Source of the DNA: Deltaproteobacteria bacterium
GTDB lineage: Bacteria > Myxococcota_C > UBA6777
Reading direction: 5' to 3'
NCBI GenBank assembly: GCA_006226375.1
Contig: SBHC01000040.1
Coordinates: 124,001 to 188,000, forward strand
DNA length: 64,000 nucleotides
Positions 51,031 through 60,439 of the stretch are shown here, in pieces. The notes under the pieces were generated by a model. The model had not been told where the DNA came from. It saw only the letters and a list, made by a program, of their open reading frames with translations, and searched no databases. Numbering within the stretch: position 1 is the first letter of the stretch; every line of letters starts with the position of its first letter. The translations under genes and the position numbers were made by a program.

Positions 51031-53001
51031 TTACCTACGAATGCAGGCGTCTTGTTGGTCGGGAGCGATATCATCGCTGGCTGTTAGCGTGACGCGAATG
51101 CGCTTGGGTTTCTTCCACACTCTGAAGGTGCAGGGAAAGAAGCCATCTCGGGCTCCTTGGAGACGAACCTTCGTCGACGTGGATCGAACTCCTACGCAGA
51201 AATCTCCATTGGGCCGAGACACGATTGTGGCCTTTGGACCTCGGTAGTGCCGCACCACAATCTGGTTGCGTTGGGAAGCAGCCACTTTGAGGTACACCCA
51301 ATAACGAGAAGGCCGTCTAGGACATCCTTGGGAAGGCCGATACCAACGACTTCGCTGGATTCGTCTTCGAGGGCGTCTTCTTTGTAGAGCGCGCTTGCGT
51401 CGGGTCGGCGGAACGTAACGGACAACATTGCGCTGTAGCCGTCTTCGGGGGGCAGGCGCTACCACCCGCTGCTTCTGAGGTTGTGCCCGTCTTGCTCGGG
51501 GCGGCACCTGTTGGGAGCGAATCTGTTTCCGGCGTTGTGCAGGTGTCCGGCCCATCGTACCTGGTTTGGGGGCGACTGTTGGTGGTGGATTGCCCGCTGA
51601 TGGAGTCTTGGGCTGCTGCTGGAAAAACCAGAAGCCACCTCCGGCCAGAAGCAAAAGCACCACTCCAACTGTAGCGAGTAGAGGGGCTTTGGACCGGGGC
51701 TTGAAGGAGTCAATGTTCTGCAACGTGTCTGGTGTGTACGGAGCTTGTGCAGGTACAGGCTCTGGCGTTGTCTCGTTGGGAACGCCTTGTTGGTGTTGGT
51801 AGGCCGAAGCGATTTCGCCAGACGGCAAGCCAAACTCAGAGGCTAAGCCCTGAGGGGGTTGTGAGATCCCTGCCGAAACAACAGTGGATTCTCCCATGTC
51901 GGTATACGGGTCTTCTGCGGTGGGAAGAGGCTGAGAGCCATGCGCAACCACTGGAGCCGAGTGGACAGGGGAAGCCATCCCCATGGTCGAAGACGAAAGT
52001 GGCTGTGAGATAGCTTGCTTAAATGCTGTTTCAAACTCTTCGACTGTTGCAAATCGGTCTTCGGGGACTTTGGCCAACGCTTTGGCGACAACGTCCGCGA
52101 GCGCAGGAGGAATGTCTCGTCCGGGAGGCATCACCTGCATCAGGTTGGGAGGAGCCATCATCATGTGAGCCGTGAGGATCTCCATCATGGCTTTCTGCTC
52201 TTTGACACCGTCTACCCGTCGGAGAAAGGGGGTATGGCCAGCAAGCAGCTCAAAGAGGATGATGCCCATCGCGTAGATGTCTGTTCCTGGGCCGATTCCT
52301 TTGTTGAGACACTGCTCTGGAGACATGTATTCGGGTGTCCCCAAGGCTCCCTGTGTGAGCTGGGTCATGCGGGAGTCAGACTCTGTGGGCCTGGCGATCC
52401 CAAAGTCGATGACCTTGAGGAAGTGGGGCTCTCGCAACCTGGAGATGATAAAAAGGTTTTCGGGTTTCAGGTCACGGTGAACTACACCCTCACTGTGCGC
52501 TGCGTGGATGGCGTCGCATAGTTGGGCGAACAGGTGATAACAAAGCTCCAAGGGAAGGAGGTACTTGTGCTCTTCTTGCAGCGCGTTGAGGGGTTGGCCC
52601 TCCAAGAACTCCATCACGAAGAAGTGACCGAAGTTTGGGATCTCTCCAAAATCGTCGTAAATTCGGACGATGTGGTTGTTCATCTGGGAGAGGGCCGACG
52701 TCACCTGGACTTCTCGGGCAAAGCGAGTTTGCAACTCTTCGGAGTCCACATACTCGGGTTTGATCACCTTGACGGCTCGTTTCGGGTCCCGCGTCAGCTT
52801 GGTGTGAACAGCTTCGTAAATCAGGCCAAAACCGCCCTCTGTCAGCTCTCGTAGAAGTCGATACTTGCCTGCGATAGGCATGAGCGGAAACCGACACTTC
52901 AGGCAGAAGTCGGGGGTTGTGCCGTCTTGCTGGTAGGGGCTTAGATCCGTTCCACAGCTGGGACATTGGTTCTCGGTGAGCCCATAACTTTGTGTAGTCA
53001 C
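51031..53001 (-). CDS. Transmembrane Ser/Thr protein kinase with N-terminal four-Cys zinc ribbon
   Basis: The 656-residue protein starts at GTG 53001. The zinc ribbon has CPSC (13-16) and CLKC (33-36). The kinase domain shows TEGGFG (54-59), K78, VVHRDLKPEN (173-182), DFGIAR (199-204) and GTPEYMSPEQ, so it should be active. A Pro/Gln-rich linker leads to one TM helix at about 437-457 and an outer region with long Arg/Gln/Pro runs, then a PEGA-like end with WVYLKVAASQ and VRLQGARDGFFPCTF. It is paralogous in layout to the kinase at 15642-17948. Signal and substrates are unknown. Confidence 0.95.
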   Translation of the reverse strand: MTTQSYGLTENQCPSCGTDLSPYQQDGTTPDFCLKCRFPLMPIAGKYRLLRELTEGGFGLIYEAVHTKLTRDPKRAVKVIKPEYVDSEELQTRFAREVQVTSALSQMNNHIVRIYDDFGEIPNFGHFFVMEFLEGQPLNALQEEHKYLLPLELCYHLFAQLCDAIHAAHSEGVVHRDLKPENLFIISRLREPHFLKVIDFGIARPTESDSRMTQLTQGALGTPEYMSPEQCLNKGIGPGTDIYAMGIILFELLAGHTPFLRRVDGVKEQKAMMEILTAHMMMAPPNLMQVMPPGRDIPPALADVVAKALAKVPEDRFATVEEFETAFKQAISQPLSSSTMGMASPVHSAPVVAHGSQPLPTAEDPYTDMGESTVVSAGISQPPQGLASEFGLPSGEIASAYQHQQGVPNETTPEPVPAQAPYTPDTLQNIDSFKPRSKAPLLATVGVVLLLLAGGGFWFFQQQPKTPSAGNPPPTVAPKPGTMGRTPAQRRKQIRSQQVPPRARRAQPQKQRVVAPAPRRRLQRNVVRYVPPTRRKRALQRRRPRRRIQRSRWYRPSQGCPRRPSRYWVYLKVAASQRNQIVVRHYRGPKATIVSRPNGDFCVGVRSTSTKVRLQGARDGFFPCTFRVWKKPKRIRVTLTASDDIAPDQQDACIRR

Positions 53002-53205
53002 TTGCTTTTCTTAACAGCCTGTATCGTGTTGGAAGGAACAGTTTGTCGAGACCTGATGAAGCTTGCGCAAGTCTAATGGAAATCATAGACTCTCGCAAGA
53101 ACGTCGCCCACTCGTTCGGTCTTCTCTACCTGATTCTGAAGTTTTGCGATAGTATCCACTTCATTCCTGTCTTTTTGTGTGACCCGTCTTTATCGGAGTA
53201 CCTTT

Positions 53206-56200
53206 GTGAGACACCGTTACCGTTTCATCCTCCTTTGTTCGTTCATCTTTGTTGTTGGCGGCGTAGGCTGCGTGACCGACCTTCCACCTCTTGATGGTTT
53301 TCCTTGCACCCGCGATAGTGATTGCAACAAGGGTTTAAAGTGTTGGACGGAAGCGGACAGTCGTTGTCATGCCGCCAACTGGGTGCCAGGTTCAGAAGAA
53401 ACGACAACCGATGCTCCCCCGGCAGAAAGCAAGCCGGAGCCTGTTGTTGAGAACGTCCAGGAACCCAGTAGAGAGCCTGGCAATGAAGGTGGGCCCGAGA
53501 CCAAGGCAGAGTTGGGACCAGAGCCTGATCCTGAACCTGTGGAAGATGCAGGACCCGAATCAGGTCCAGAAGAAAGCACCCAACCTGATGCAGGAGAGCC
53601 TGTTCCCGAAGTGACCCAGGACATCCCTCCTCCTTGTGGTGAAGGCACCACCCGAGATTGCGGGCAGAGCAACACTGGAGAATGCAAGAAAGGGCAGCAG
53701 ACCTGCAGCAACGGCGCGTGGGGTCCTTGTGTGGGCGAAGTCAAACCCATGCCGGATTATTGTGACGACAAGAAGGACAACGATTGCGACGGTAAGGTCG
53801 ACAACAACTGTGTCTCTACCTGCGTTCCCAAGGACACAGCTTATGTTCTCAAATCGCCGCACCCCAAACACATCAGGGGAGTTGCTATAAGCTCCGATAA
53901 CAAGTGGATGGTGACCATTGACGAATCGACCATTCGCGTATGGAGCCTTGTTCTTCTCAGCAATCAGTTCTTTTTCAGCCAACCCGAACATTACACCCTA
54001 TCCAACAAGCACACCGCTGCGATGACGGCGTTGGCCTTCTCTGTTGATTCGTCTCGTTTGCACTTTGCAACGGGAGATGCTTCAGGAAATATCAAAGTCT
54101 GGGATGTCCAGACAAAGCAGCTACTCCATGAATTAAAGTCTGGTAGCCAGGGGCATTCTGGTTCCATTGCTGGGTTACAGTTCCGCTATAACACCAATAC
54201 GTTGTTGTCATGCAGCGCGGACAAAACATGCTTGACGTGGGACTTAAATGCTTCGTCACCCAAAGGCGTCAAGCTTACGATTCCCACCTCTACAAAAGGG
54301 GATGACGCGTTTACGGTGGTGTCATGTGCGGCGCAAGCTGATCTTTGCGCGATGGGAATGAAAAATGGCCGGACCTTGATTCTCAAAGGAACCACCGTTT
54401 CAGAGGGCGCTGCGGCTGATGCGGAAGTGGTTGGATTGGCTGTGGACGTGAAAGGCTTGAGAATTGCTCGCATTGCCAAGCAAAGCAAGCGTGTCACTTT
54501 GTTGAATGCGACAGGTCAGAACACATCCTTTTTTAATCTCTCCAATGTCCCGTCGGATCTCACTGCGGTTGCATTCAATACTCTCGTGAGTGAACTGTCC
54601 ATTGGAACATCGAACGGTGCCATCTACAATTATGACTTGCGTGGCACCTCTAGCGATCCAATTGAGGGCCATACTGGTGAGATCACGGCTCTCGTGTACC
54701 GACCGGATGGGAAGTGGCTGCTCTCTGCATCCGCTGACAAATCGTTGGAAGCCAGGGGGGGAACGAAGAAGGGTCTTCTCTTTGGATGGGGAGCCACAGA
54801 CAAGCCTATCCAAAAGTTGGTGATGTGGCCGGATGGGAAACAGTTTCTCTCCCTGACATCCGATACCTTGTTGCGTTGGAACCTTGAAACGGGGACCTAC
54901 GACTACCGGCTTGACCTCCGCGCGGAGAACACGTCGGTTGGGCCAGTGGAGGATCTCGCTGTCGGTCCTCTGCGGTCGTACATCGCTTGGGCTCGGGCTG
55001 GGCAGCTGTATCTCCAAGACTTTATCAAGAGTTCCCAGAGCAAGCACACCATCTTTGCTGCTTCCTCGGATCGCATCCTGGCAATGGCTTGGCATCCTTT
55101 GGAGTATTACATCGTGCTGGTGACGTCAGCCTCCCAAAACAATGTCATTCTTTGGGATGTGGAGCAAAAGAAGGTGATTCATTCCGTTACGGAAGTCGAT
55201 GCCAAGCGTGCCGCCTTTTCGTCCAACGGAGGCTTGATCTTTGTCACAACGCAAGCCTCACAGGCCACGGCGTCTCGGGGGAAGTGGTACTATCTCTTTA
55301 ATCGAGAGCTTCAGTTGGACACTCGAGGTACTGTTTCGATGGCTGCCGATCTGAAAGCGGCAGGTTTTCTCAAAGATGGGTTGGATGTTGGGGTGGTCTC
55401 AAGCTTGGGTGATGTTCGTTCGTACAGAATTGCATCGAATGGAACGGTTATTAATGTTCAGCGACTCAAGTCCCTGTCTGGTGCCACTGTGAATGACGCC
55501 TCCATAGACCCGACAGAGAAGCACATTGCGTTAGCCACCAAGAGCACGTCAGCTGGGGGACAGGGTGTTCAGATCTGGGAGCTTAGCACTCAGTCTACCA
55601 ACACACAGCCTCTGGCGGTTGTTCAATCGACGAAAGTAGCCACAGCCGTTACCTACGATACCACCGGCCGTTTGTTGGTTTCTGGATTTGAAGATGGAAC
55701 CATCCAGGTGAACTCGTGTGCTTGTGGGGTGGGGCAATCCACTGTGTGCTATACCAGCCGACCGTACACACGGGGGGTGGGAGAGTGTGTTCCCGCAGAA
55801 CAGGCTTGCTCTTCCCAAGGGTTCTTCATGTCGTGTGGGGGAAAAGCTCCTGAGCCAGAGGTCACCCAAGGAGATGACGGACTCGACAACAACTGCGACG
55901 GTCAGGTGGATGATGCTAGCATCGATTTCTCTGTCTTTGAAATCAGGCTGGACAAGAAAATTGTCAGCCCAGGAGGGGCTGTTCAGGTTACGGTCTGCCC
56001 GGACTTTAGCAACAAGTTCTCACTCGCGAGACCTCTGAATGTTTTGTTGTACCTGGCTCCCATGGCCAATTCTGAACCTTCAGCAGGTGTTGCCCTTAAT
56101 GGATCATCCCCACTTCCCTCGTTCCTACAGATTAAGCCTTTTCCGGTAGGGACTTCGCCAAGCTGCAGTCTTGTCCAAACGATCACCATTCCAACTGGAA

Positions 56201-56319
56201 CCAAGCTTGGGTCGCATTACATTCTGGCTTACGTCGATTGGGGCGATTTGTTGCGTGAGGCTTCGGAGAAGAACAACATCGGATCGGCTTCCATCACGGT
56301 GGGTTCCACTCGACCCTAG
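53206..56319 (+). CDS. Lipoprotein with MopE motifs flanking a WD40 region and a C-terminal CARDB-like domain
   Basis: From GTG 53206 the product is 1037 residues. The leader ends GGVGC (C22), a weak lipobox. A Glu/Pro-rich linker (about 55-145) is followed by a MopE-type motif (CDDKKDNDCDGKVDNNC at about 185). WD40-like repeats fill about 208-838 (HIRGVAISSDNKWMV, ITALVYRPDGKWLLSASADKS, RAAFSSNGGLIFV), forming one or two propellers. A second MopE-type motif (DGLDNNCDGQVDD) lies near 890, and a CARDB-like Ig domain with LREASEKNNIG ends the protein. GGAG 7 bases upstream favours GTG 53206 over GTG 53179. Surface location is likely; binding partner unknown. Confidence 0.9.
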   Translation: MRHRYRFILLCSFIFVVGGVGCVTDLPPLDGFPCTRDSDCNKGLKCWTEADSRCHAANWVPGSEETTTDAPPAESKPEPVVENVQEPSREPGNEGGPETKAELGPEPDPEPVEDAGPESGPEESTQPDAGEPVPEVTQDIPPPCGEGTTRDCGQSNTGECKKGQQTCSNGAWGPCVGEVKPMPDYCDDKKDNDCDGKVDNNCVSTCVPKDTAYVLKSPHPKHIRGVAISSDNKWMVTIDESTIRVWSLVLLSNQFFFSQPEHYTLSNKHTAAMTALAFSVDSSRLHFATGDASGNIKVWDVQTKQLLHELKSGSQGHSGSIAGLQFRYNTNTLLSCSADKTCLTWDLNASSPKGVKLTIPTSTKGDDAFTVVSCAAQADLCAMGMKNGRTLILKGTTVSEGAAADAEVVGLAVDVKGLRIARIAKQSKRVTLLNATGQNTSFFNLSNVPSDLTAVAFNTLVSELSIGTSNGAIYNYDLRGTSSDPIEGHTGEITALVYRPDGKWLLSASADKSLEARGGTKKGLLFGWGATDKPIQKLVMWPDGKQFLSLTSDTLLRWNLETGTYDYRLDLRAENTSVGPVEDLAVGPLRSYIAWARAGQLYLQDFIKSSQSKHTIFAASSDRILAMAWHPLEYYIVLVTSASQNNVILWDVEQKKVIHSVTEVDAKRAAFSSNGGLIFVTTQASQATASRGKWYYLFNRELQLDTRGTVSMAADLKAAGFLKDGLDVGVVSSLGDVRSYRIASNGTVINVQRLKSLSGATVNDASIDPTEKHIALATKSTSAGGQGVQIWELSTQSTNTQPLAVVQSTKVATAVTYDTTGRLLVSGFEDGTIQVNSCACGVGQSTVCYTSRPYTRGVGECVPAEQACSSQGFFMSCGGKAPEPEVTQGDDGLDNNCDGQVDDASIDFSVFEIRLDKKIVSPGGAVQVTVCPDFSNKFSLARPLNVLLYLAPMANSEPSAGVALNGSSPLPSFLQIKPFPVGTSPSCSLVQTITIPTGTKLGSHYILAYVDWGDLLREASEKNNIGSASITVGSTRP

Positions 56320-56327
56320 CCTGCGAC

Positions 56328-56353
56328 GCCTGAGACATTGTTGGGGCTTAGGC
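56328..56353. terminator. Candidate terminator between converging genes
   Basis: GCCTGAG (56328-56334) pairs with CTTAGGC (56347-56353) with one mismatch and a 12-base loop. It lies between the stops at 56319 (plus) and 56370 (minus). T runs are short. Confidence 0.4.
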
Positions 56354-56369
56354 TTTGTGGGGAGAGGGG

Positions 56370-57617
56370 CTATTCTGGAGAGAGGAGGCTGTGTTCGTCG
56401 TGAGTGACGGCGTGGCGCTGAAGTTCTGCGTAGGTAAAGCCGGATGCAGCGAAGTCTTCGTCCGTGAGTACGTTGCCACGCACGCTGGCTTGTACTTCCC
56501 ACCAGTGGGTGCCAAACACGGCCTTGTCCACAAGCTGGTTGGTGTCTTCCAGCTCTGCTCCTGAGCCCGTCTCGGCGGCTTTGGCATAGCCAGCGAGAAC
56601 CTGGAGGGCGTGGAGGGCCTTGTCCCGTGTGGGTGTCCATGCTCCTTGGATCACATCTATCTGGTCAGGATGCAAGATCCACTTGGCGGCAAAACCAATC
56701 GCACGTGCGTTGAGGGCATCGCGACGGGCGAGAGCGAGCGCGCTTTCACGCTTGCGGACGGCCTCGATGAAGTCGTCGCTCCACTCGGTTGGGCTTAACT
56801 GGTCTGCCGGTTGTTGAATGGCGTTGCGGTAGGACTCATCACTCGCACCTTCGGGCTTTTTGGGCCGGATGGGCAGGTTTCGGGTGATGGTGTCCACGGC
56901 TTCTTTGCCGTAGGCTGCGGCAACAATGGGGAGGCGTTGTCGAGCCAACATTTGGTCGTGAATCCAACCTTCGTCGGTGACGTTCCCGCCGATGGTGCGG
57001 GCAAAATCCCAAGCACCAAAGGCGAGGGCTGCGACTCCGTCAAGGGCGGCAATCTTCTCGGCTTCCAACAGGGCCTTGGGTGACTCGATCAGAACTTCCA
57101 GGACGATCTCGTTGTCGTGTCCTGCAAGGCGTTGGATGTCGCGAACCAAGCGAACGGTGTCGGCGACTTCTTCGGCGTGTTCGGTCTTTGGAAGCACAAT
57201 GGCTTGGAGCTTGTGTCCCGCTCGAGAGACAACCTCAATCAGGTCGTCTGCAAAGTAAGACGTTCGGATGTTGTTGGGGCGGAAAGCGACCACTCGATCG
57301 CCAAAGTCAAACGTTGTGAGGGCTTCAATCACAAACTCTCGGGCTAGCTCTTTGTAGGAGGGGTTGTCAGGCGCAGCGTCTTCAAGGTCGTAGAAGAAGA
57401 AGTCGACTGGAAACTGTGTGGCTTTGGCCATCACACGGAGGCTTTGTTGACGACCTTCTGTCTCGACATCGCTCCCGGCTTTCACCCGAAAACCAGGAAT
57501 GGACATCACTCCCCTTCGGTAGTAGGGAACCTTCAAACCACGCACCATCTCTGGGTTGGCTCTGTGCTTGGCTTGAACGGAGGCAAACTCTTGTCGCAAC
57601 TGCTCCATCGTTGTCAC
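56370..57617 (-). CDS. HpcH/HpaI-type aldolase, CitE/malyl-CoA lyase-like
   Basis: The 415-residue protein has the TIM-barrel lyase pattern: FFFYDLEDAAPDNPSYKE, VVAFRPNNIRT, AIVLPKTEHAEEV, EIVLEVLIESPKALLEAEKI (metal-binding Glu), ALAFGAWDFARTIGG and FAAKWILHPDQIDVI. It is longer than CitE (about 290) and closer in layout to malyl-CoA or methylmalyl-CoA lyases. GTG 57617 is chosen because GAGGAG lies 6 bases upstream; the frame is open back to 57704, into the upstream gene. It starts 32 bases after the stop of the Cys-repeat lipoprotein gene. Exact substrate is unknown. Confidence 0.88.
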   Translation of the reverse strand: MTTMEQLRQEFASVQAKHRANPEMVRGLKVPYYRRGVMSIPGFRVKAGSDVETEGRQQSLRVMAKATQFPVDFFFYDLEDAAPDNPSYKELAREFVIEALTTFDFGDRVVAFRPNNIRTSYFADDLIEVVSRAGHKLQAIVLPKTEHAEEVADTVRLVRDIQRLAGHDNEIVLEVLIESPKALLEAEKIAALDGVAALAFGAWDFARTIGGNVTDEGWIHDQMLARQRLPIVAAAYGKEAVDTITRNLPIRPKKPEGASDESYRNAIQQPADQLSPTEWSDDFIEAVRKRESALALARRDALNARAIGFAAKWILHPDQIDVIQGAWTPTRDKALHALQVLAGYAKAAETGSGAELEDTNQLVDKAVFGTHWWEVQASVRGNVLTDEDFAASGFTYAELQRHAVTHDEHSLLSPE

Positions 57618-57649
57618 TCGACTCTCCTCATTGATGTGTGGTTGTCGTG

Positions 57650-58687
57650 TTATTGGCAGGTACTGCTTTTGCACGATTGGCCTTGTGGGCAGGGCTTGTT
57701 GCACTCACCACAGTGTTGGTCGTCGGACTTCAGGTCCACACAGGTGTTGCTACAAAGGGTGGTGCCCAGGTCGCAACATACGCCTCGTTGGCACGATTTC
57801 CCGGAGCTACAGTCGGTGCCGCATGTGCCACAGTTCTTGTCGTCTTTGGCGAGCTCTGCGCAGGTTCCAGTGCAGCATACTTCTTCGCCAATGCAACGAC
57901 TGCTACACTTCCCACAATGTTCTTTGCTTTCGTTCAAATCTACGCAGGTTCCGCCACAGCAGCTTTCCCCTTCTTTGCAAACTTTGCCGCATTCGCCGCA
58001 GTTTCTTGCGTCGCTTTGGAGGTTGACGCATCCTCCTCCGCAGCAACTTTCAAAGCTTGCGCAGGCAAGCAAACATTCGCCGCAGTGGGCTTTGTTGGTT
58101 TGTGGATCGATGCACGTGCCGTTGCAGCGGAGCTGTCGGACCTCGCATTTTGCGAGACATTGGCCCTTGTAGCAAACTTCTTCGTTTTTGCAGGCGTTGT
58201 TGCAAGAGCCACAATGTTTGGAGTCATCTTGGAGATTGACGCAATCGGTTCCACACTCGTTGGTTCCTTCCTGGCAAGAGCACGTGCTGCGAATGCATTG
58301 CAGGTGAGAAGGACATGCTTTGTCGCACGCGCCACAGTGTTGTGGGTTGATCCGAATGTCGATGCAGGTGGTTCCACATAGGGTCTGTGCGTTGCCGCAA
58401 TCCAACACACACTTGCTGTCCTTGCAGGTGTGATCAAAGGGGCACCGTTGGTTGCAAGCGCCGCAGTGAAACACGCTTGTCTTGATATCAAAGCAGGTGC
58501 CGCCGCAGTTGGTGAGGCCGTTGTCGCACTGCCGGATGCACTCGCCATTGTTACACGTTGAGCCTTGCGGGCAGGTGATCTTGGAGCAGGGGTCGTTTTC
58601 GTTGCTGCAGTGGACAAACAATCCACAGAACAACAAGCTCCAGAGTCCAATTCGTATCCATCGAAGACTGCGATACAACATCGTCAT
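57650..58687 (-). CDS. Cysteine-rich putative lipoprotein with STIG1-like repeats
   Basis: The 345-residue product has a hydrophobic leader ending in a weak lipobox (FVHC, C27; LLFC at C21 is also possible). Nine or so repeats of about 33 residues follow, each with the core CxxxCVDLxxDxxHCGxC and a CxxGxxC link, for example TNCGGTCFDIKTSVFHCGAC and GTCVDLNESKEHCGKCSSRC. This is the stigma-specific STIG1-like repeat known from plants and many myxobacterial proteins. It probably forms a disulfide-linked rod at the cell surface. It precedes the lyase gene on the same strand. Function is unknown. Confidence 0.9.
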   Translation of the reverse strand: MTMLYRSLRWIRIGLWSLLFCGLFVHCSNENDPCSKITCPQGSTCNNGECIRQCDNGLTNCGGTCFDIKTSVFHCGACNQRCPFDHTCKDSKCVLDCGNAQTLCGTTCIDIRINPQHCGACDKACPSHLQCIRSTCSCQEGTNECGTDCVNLQDDSKHCGSCNNACKNEEVCYKGQCLAKCEVRQLRCNGTCIDPQTNKAHCGECLLACASFESCCGGGCVNLQSDARNCGECGKVCKEGESCCGGTCVDLNESKEHCGKCSSRCIGEEVCCTGTCAELAKDDKNCGTCGTDCSSGKSCQRGVCCDLGTTLCSNTCVDLKSDDQHCGECNKPCPQGQSCKSSTCQ

Positions 58688-58771
58688 AGGCTCTACTCAA
58701 AAAGGAGTCAGAAGAAAAAAAGATGCTTGAAAAGTTCTCACCTACCCACACCAAATGCGTTGGGTCGGTCT

Positions 58772-60220
58772 TTAGTTTTCGTCGTAGGTCACCCAACCTT
58801 GCAACCAGTCGGTGCTGCCGATGGCGCCCTTGAACGCTGTGGAACGAAACCACTTGTCTTGGGTGGAGGGGTCCAAAGCGTCTTGGAGGGCGGGTGAAGA
58901 ATCTTTGGGTTTGAAGTTGGGGTTCTTGGGGTCTGTGGGAGCCGTTAGCTGCGGATCAGCGCTAACATTCTTGTCTTGCCCTTCAAACCAGCGCTTCACA
59001 ACTTCGGTGTGTTGTTCCTTGCAGGCACCTTGCTCATCCAAGGTTTTGCAGGGGTCTTTGTAGCTTGTTTTACAGTGAATCAACGAGTGTTTCAGCGCAA
59101 GCTCTCCTGACACCTTTGTAAAACCTGGATCCAGGAAGGCAAGCTCCAAGGTGGGGTCGTTGTCGAGGGCCAAGCACGCGTCATTAAACCCTGTAACAAT
59201 CACATTCCAAAGCCGAGCAGCGGTGCCAAAGCGCAGGAGCATACCCAGGTCAGAGTTCTGAGAGTTGGGGCTACCCACCAGGGTAATGTTCGACAAAGTG
59301 GGTTTGGAGCGTGGGGAGGCTTTCATATCATTTTCGTTGTTGTCGGCTTCGATGCCATTGTCCCCATGACCTGGATACTGTTGGACAATGACGAATTGCG
59401 CTTTTCCGACCCAGCCGTTGGTCCAGTCCAGGCCGTCGTCCCAAGGGCCTGTGATCAAAACCCATCGGATGTTGACGGTGCCGCCGAAGAGCTCGACGCC
59501 ATCGTCTCTTCCTTGGTGAACCTGAATGTATTCAACCTGCGTTTTGCTTCCGACACCTTGGAACGAGATGCCGTTGAGTTCTTTTTGCGCTGTAATCTTG
59601 CCGCCTGCAAACTCAACCCGAACGTACTTGAGCGCTCCGCTGTCATCTTCGGGTTGATCGCCGCCGTATTGTCCGGTGACTCCTTCGCCGGTGAGTTCGC
59701 ACATGCCAGTGATGTCGCTCTTGGTGCAACCGTTGACAGGAGCCCAACCATTGATGATCAGGCCTCCCCAATCACCGGCGTTTCGGGAGCCTGGAGCGAG
59801 GGGAGACGTAAAGACGATCGGCTTCTCCTTGGTCCCCACGGCCATGATTCTTCCGCCCCGGTTGATCTGCAGGTAGGAACGCTCCGCATTGGAGCCCACA
59901 ATCTTGGTTCCAGCTTGGATGGTCAGCGTCACTTTTTCCTTAATGTTGCCGCGGCCTCTGTTTTCGTCGCCGACCTGGACCCCACCTCGGAGCACATAGA
60001 GGTATTCAGCCTCAAAGGTCGTATCCTCTGTGATCTGGCCCCACACATCACAGCTGTTTCCGTAGCATTCAATGCGGAAGCTCTTGGTGTTTGTGTTGGT
60101 GTTGTTGGTTTGGTTGTTGTTATTGTTGTCGTTGGAGGTTCCACACGCTCCCATCATCAACATCCATCCAAAAAGCCAACCCAGCAGCCCCAATCGTCGC
60201 ATGTTTAGAATCTTCGTCAC
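58772..60220 (-). CDS. Lipoprotein with right-handed beta-helix fold
   Basis: The 482-residue protein starts at GTG 60220 (AAGGA about 8 bases upstream). The lipobox is MGAC (C26), followed by a poly-Asn/Thr linker (29-44). The mature domain shows the marks of a surface beta-helix family: LTIQAGTKIVGSN, YLQINRGGRIMAVGTKEKPI, GDWGGLIINGWAPVNG, GVTGQYGGDQPEDDSGALKY and repeated stacked strands. Related proteins are found on marine Bacteroidetes and Myxococcota. It may bind or cleave polysaccharides, but no catalytic site was identified. Confidence 0.88.
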   Translation of the reverse strand: MTKILNMRRLGLLGWLFGWMLMMGACGTSNDNNNNNQTNNTNTNTKSFRIECYGNSCDVWGQITEDTTFEAEYLYVLRGGVQVGDENRGRGNIKEKVTLTIQAGTKIVGSNAERSYLQINRGGRIMAVGTKEKPIVFTSPLAPGSRNAGDWGGLIINGWAPVNGCTKSDITGMCELTGEGVTGQYGGDQPEDDSGALKYVRVEFAGGKITAQKELNGISFQGVGSKTQVEYIQVHQGRDDGVELFGGTVNIRWVLITGPWDDGLDWTNGWVGKAQFVIVQQYPGHGDNGIEADNNENDMKASPRSKPTLSNITLVGSPNSQNSDLGMLLRFGTAARLWNVIVTGFNDACLALDNDPTLELAFLDPGFTKVSGELALKHSLIHCKTSYKDPCKTLDEQGACKEQHTEVVKRWFEGQDKNVSADPQLTAPTDPKNPNFKPKDSSPALQDALDPSTQDKWFRSTAFKGAIGSTDWLQGWVTYDEN

Positions 60221-60439
60221 TGCAACATTCCTTCACATTCTTGTCGGAAAACCGGAAGGTTCACGATGCTTCCCATTCCGGACCACAAACCTTACCACGC
60301 TCTGTCTTTGGGGTCTATGGTTAGCCCGAGCTTGGGTTCTTGCATGTGGATGGAAATGACTTGCCTGAGGGAGAGTTGGAGCGTTTGGGATTGGATTGGA
60401 TGGAGCGGTAAACTGAGGGAATCGAGCGCGAGTAGGATT

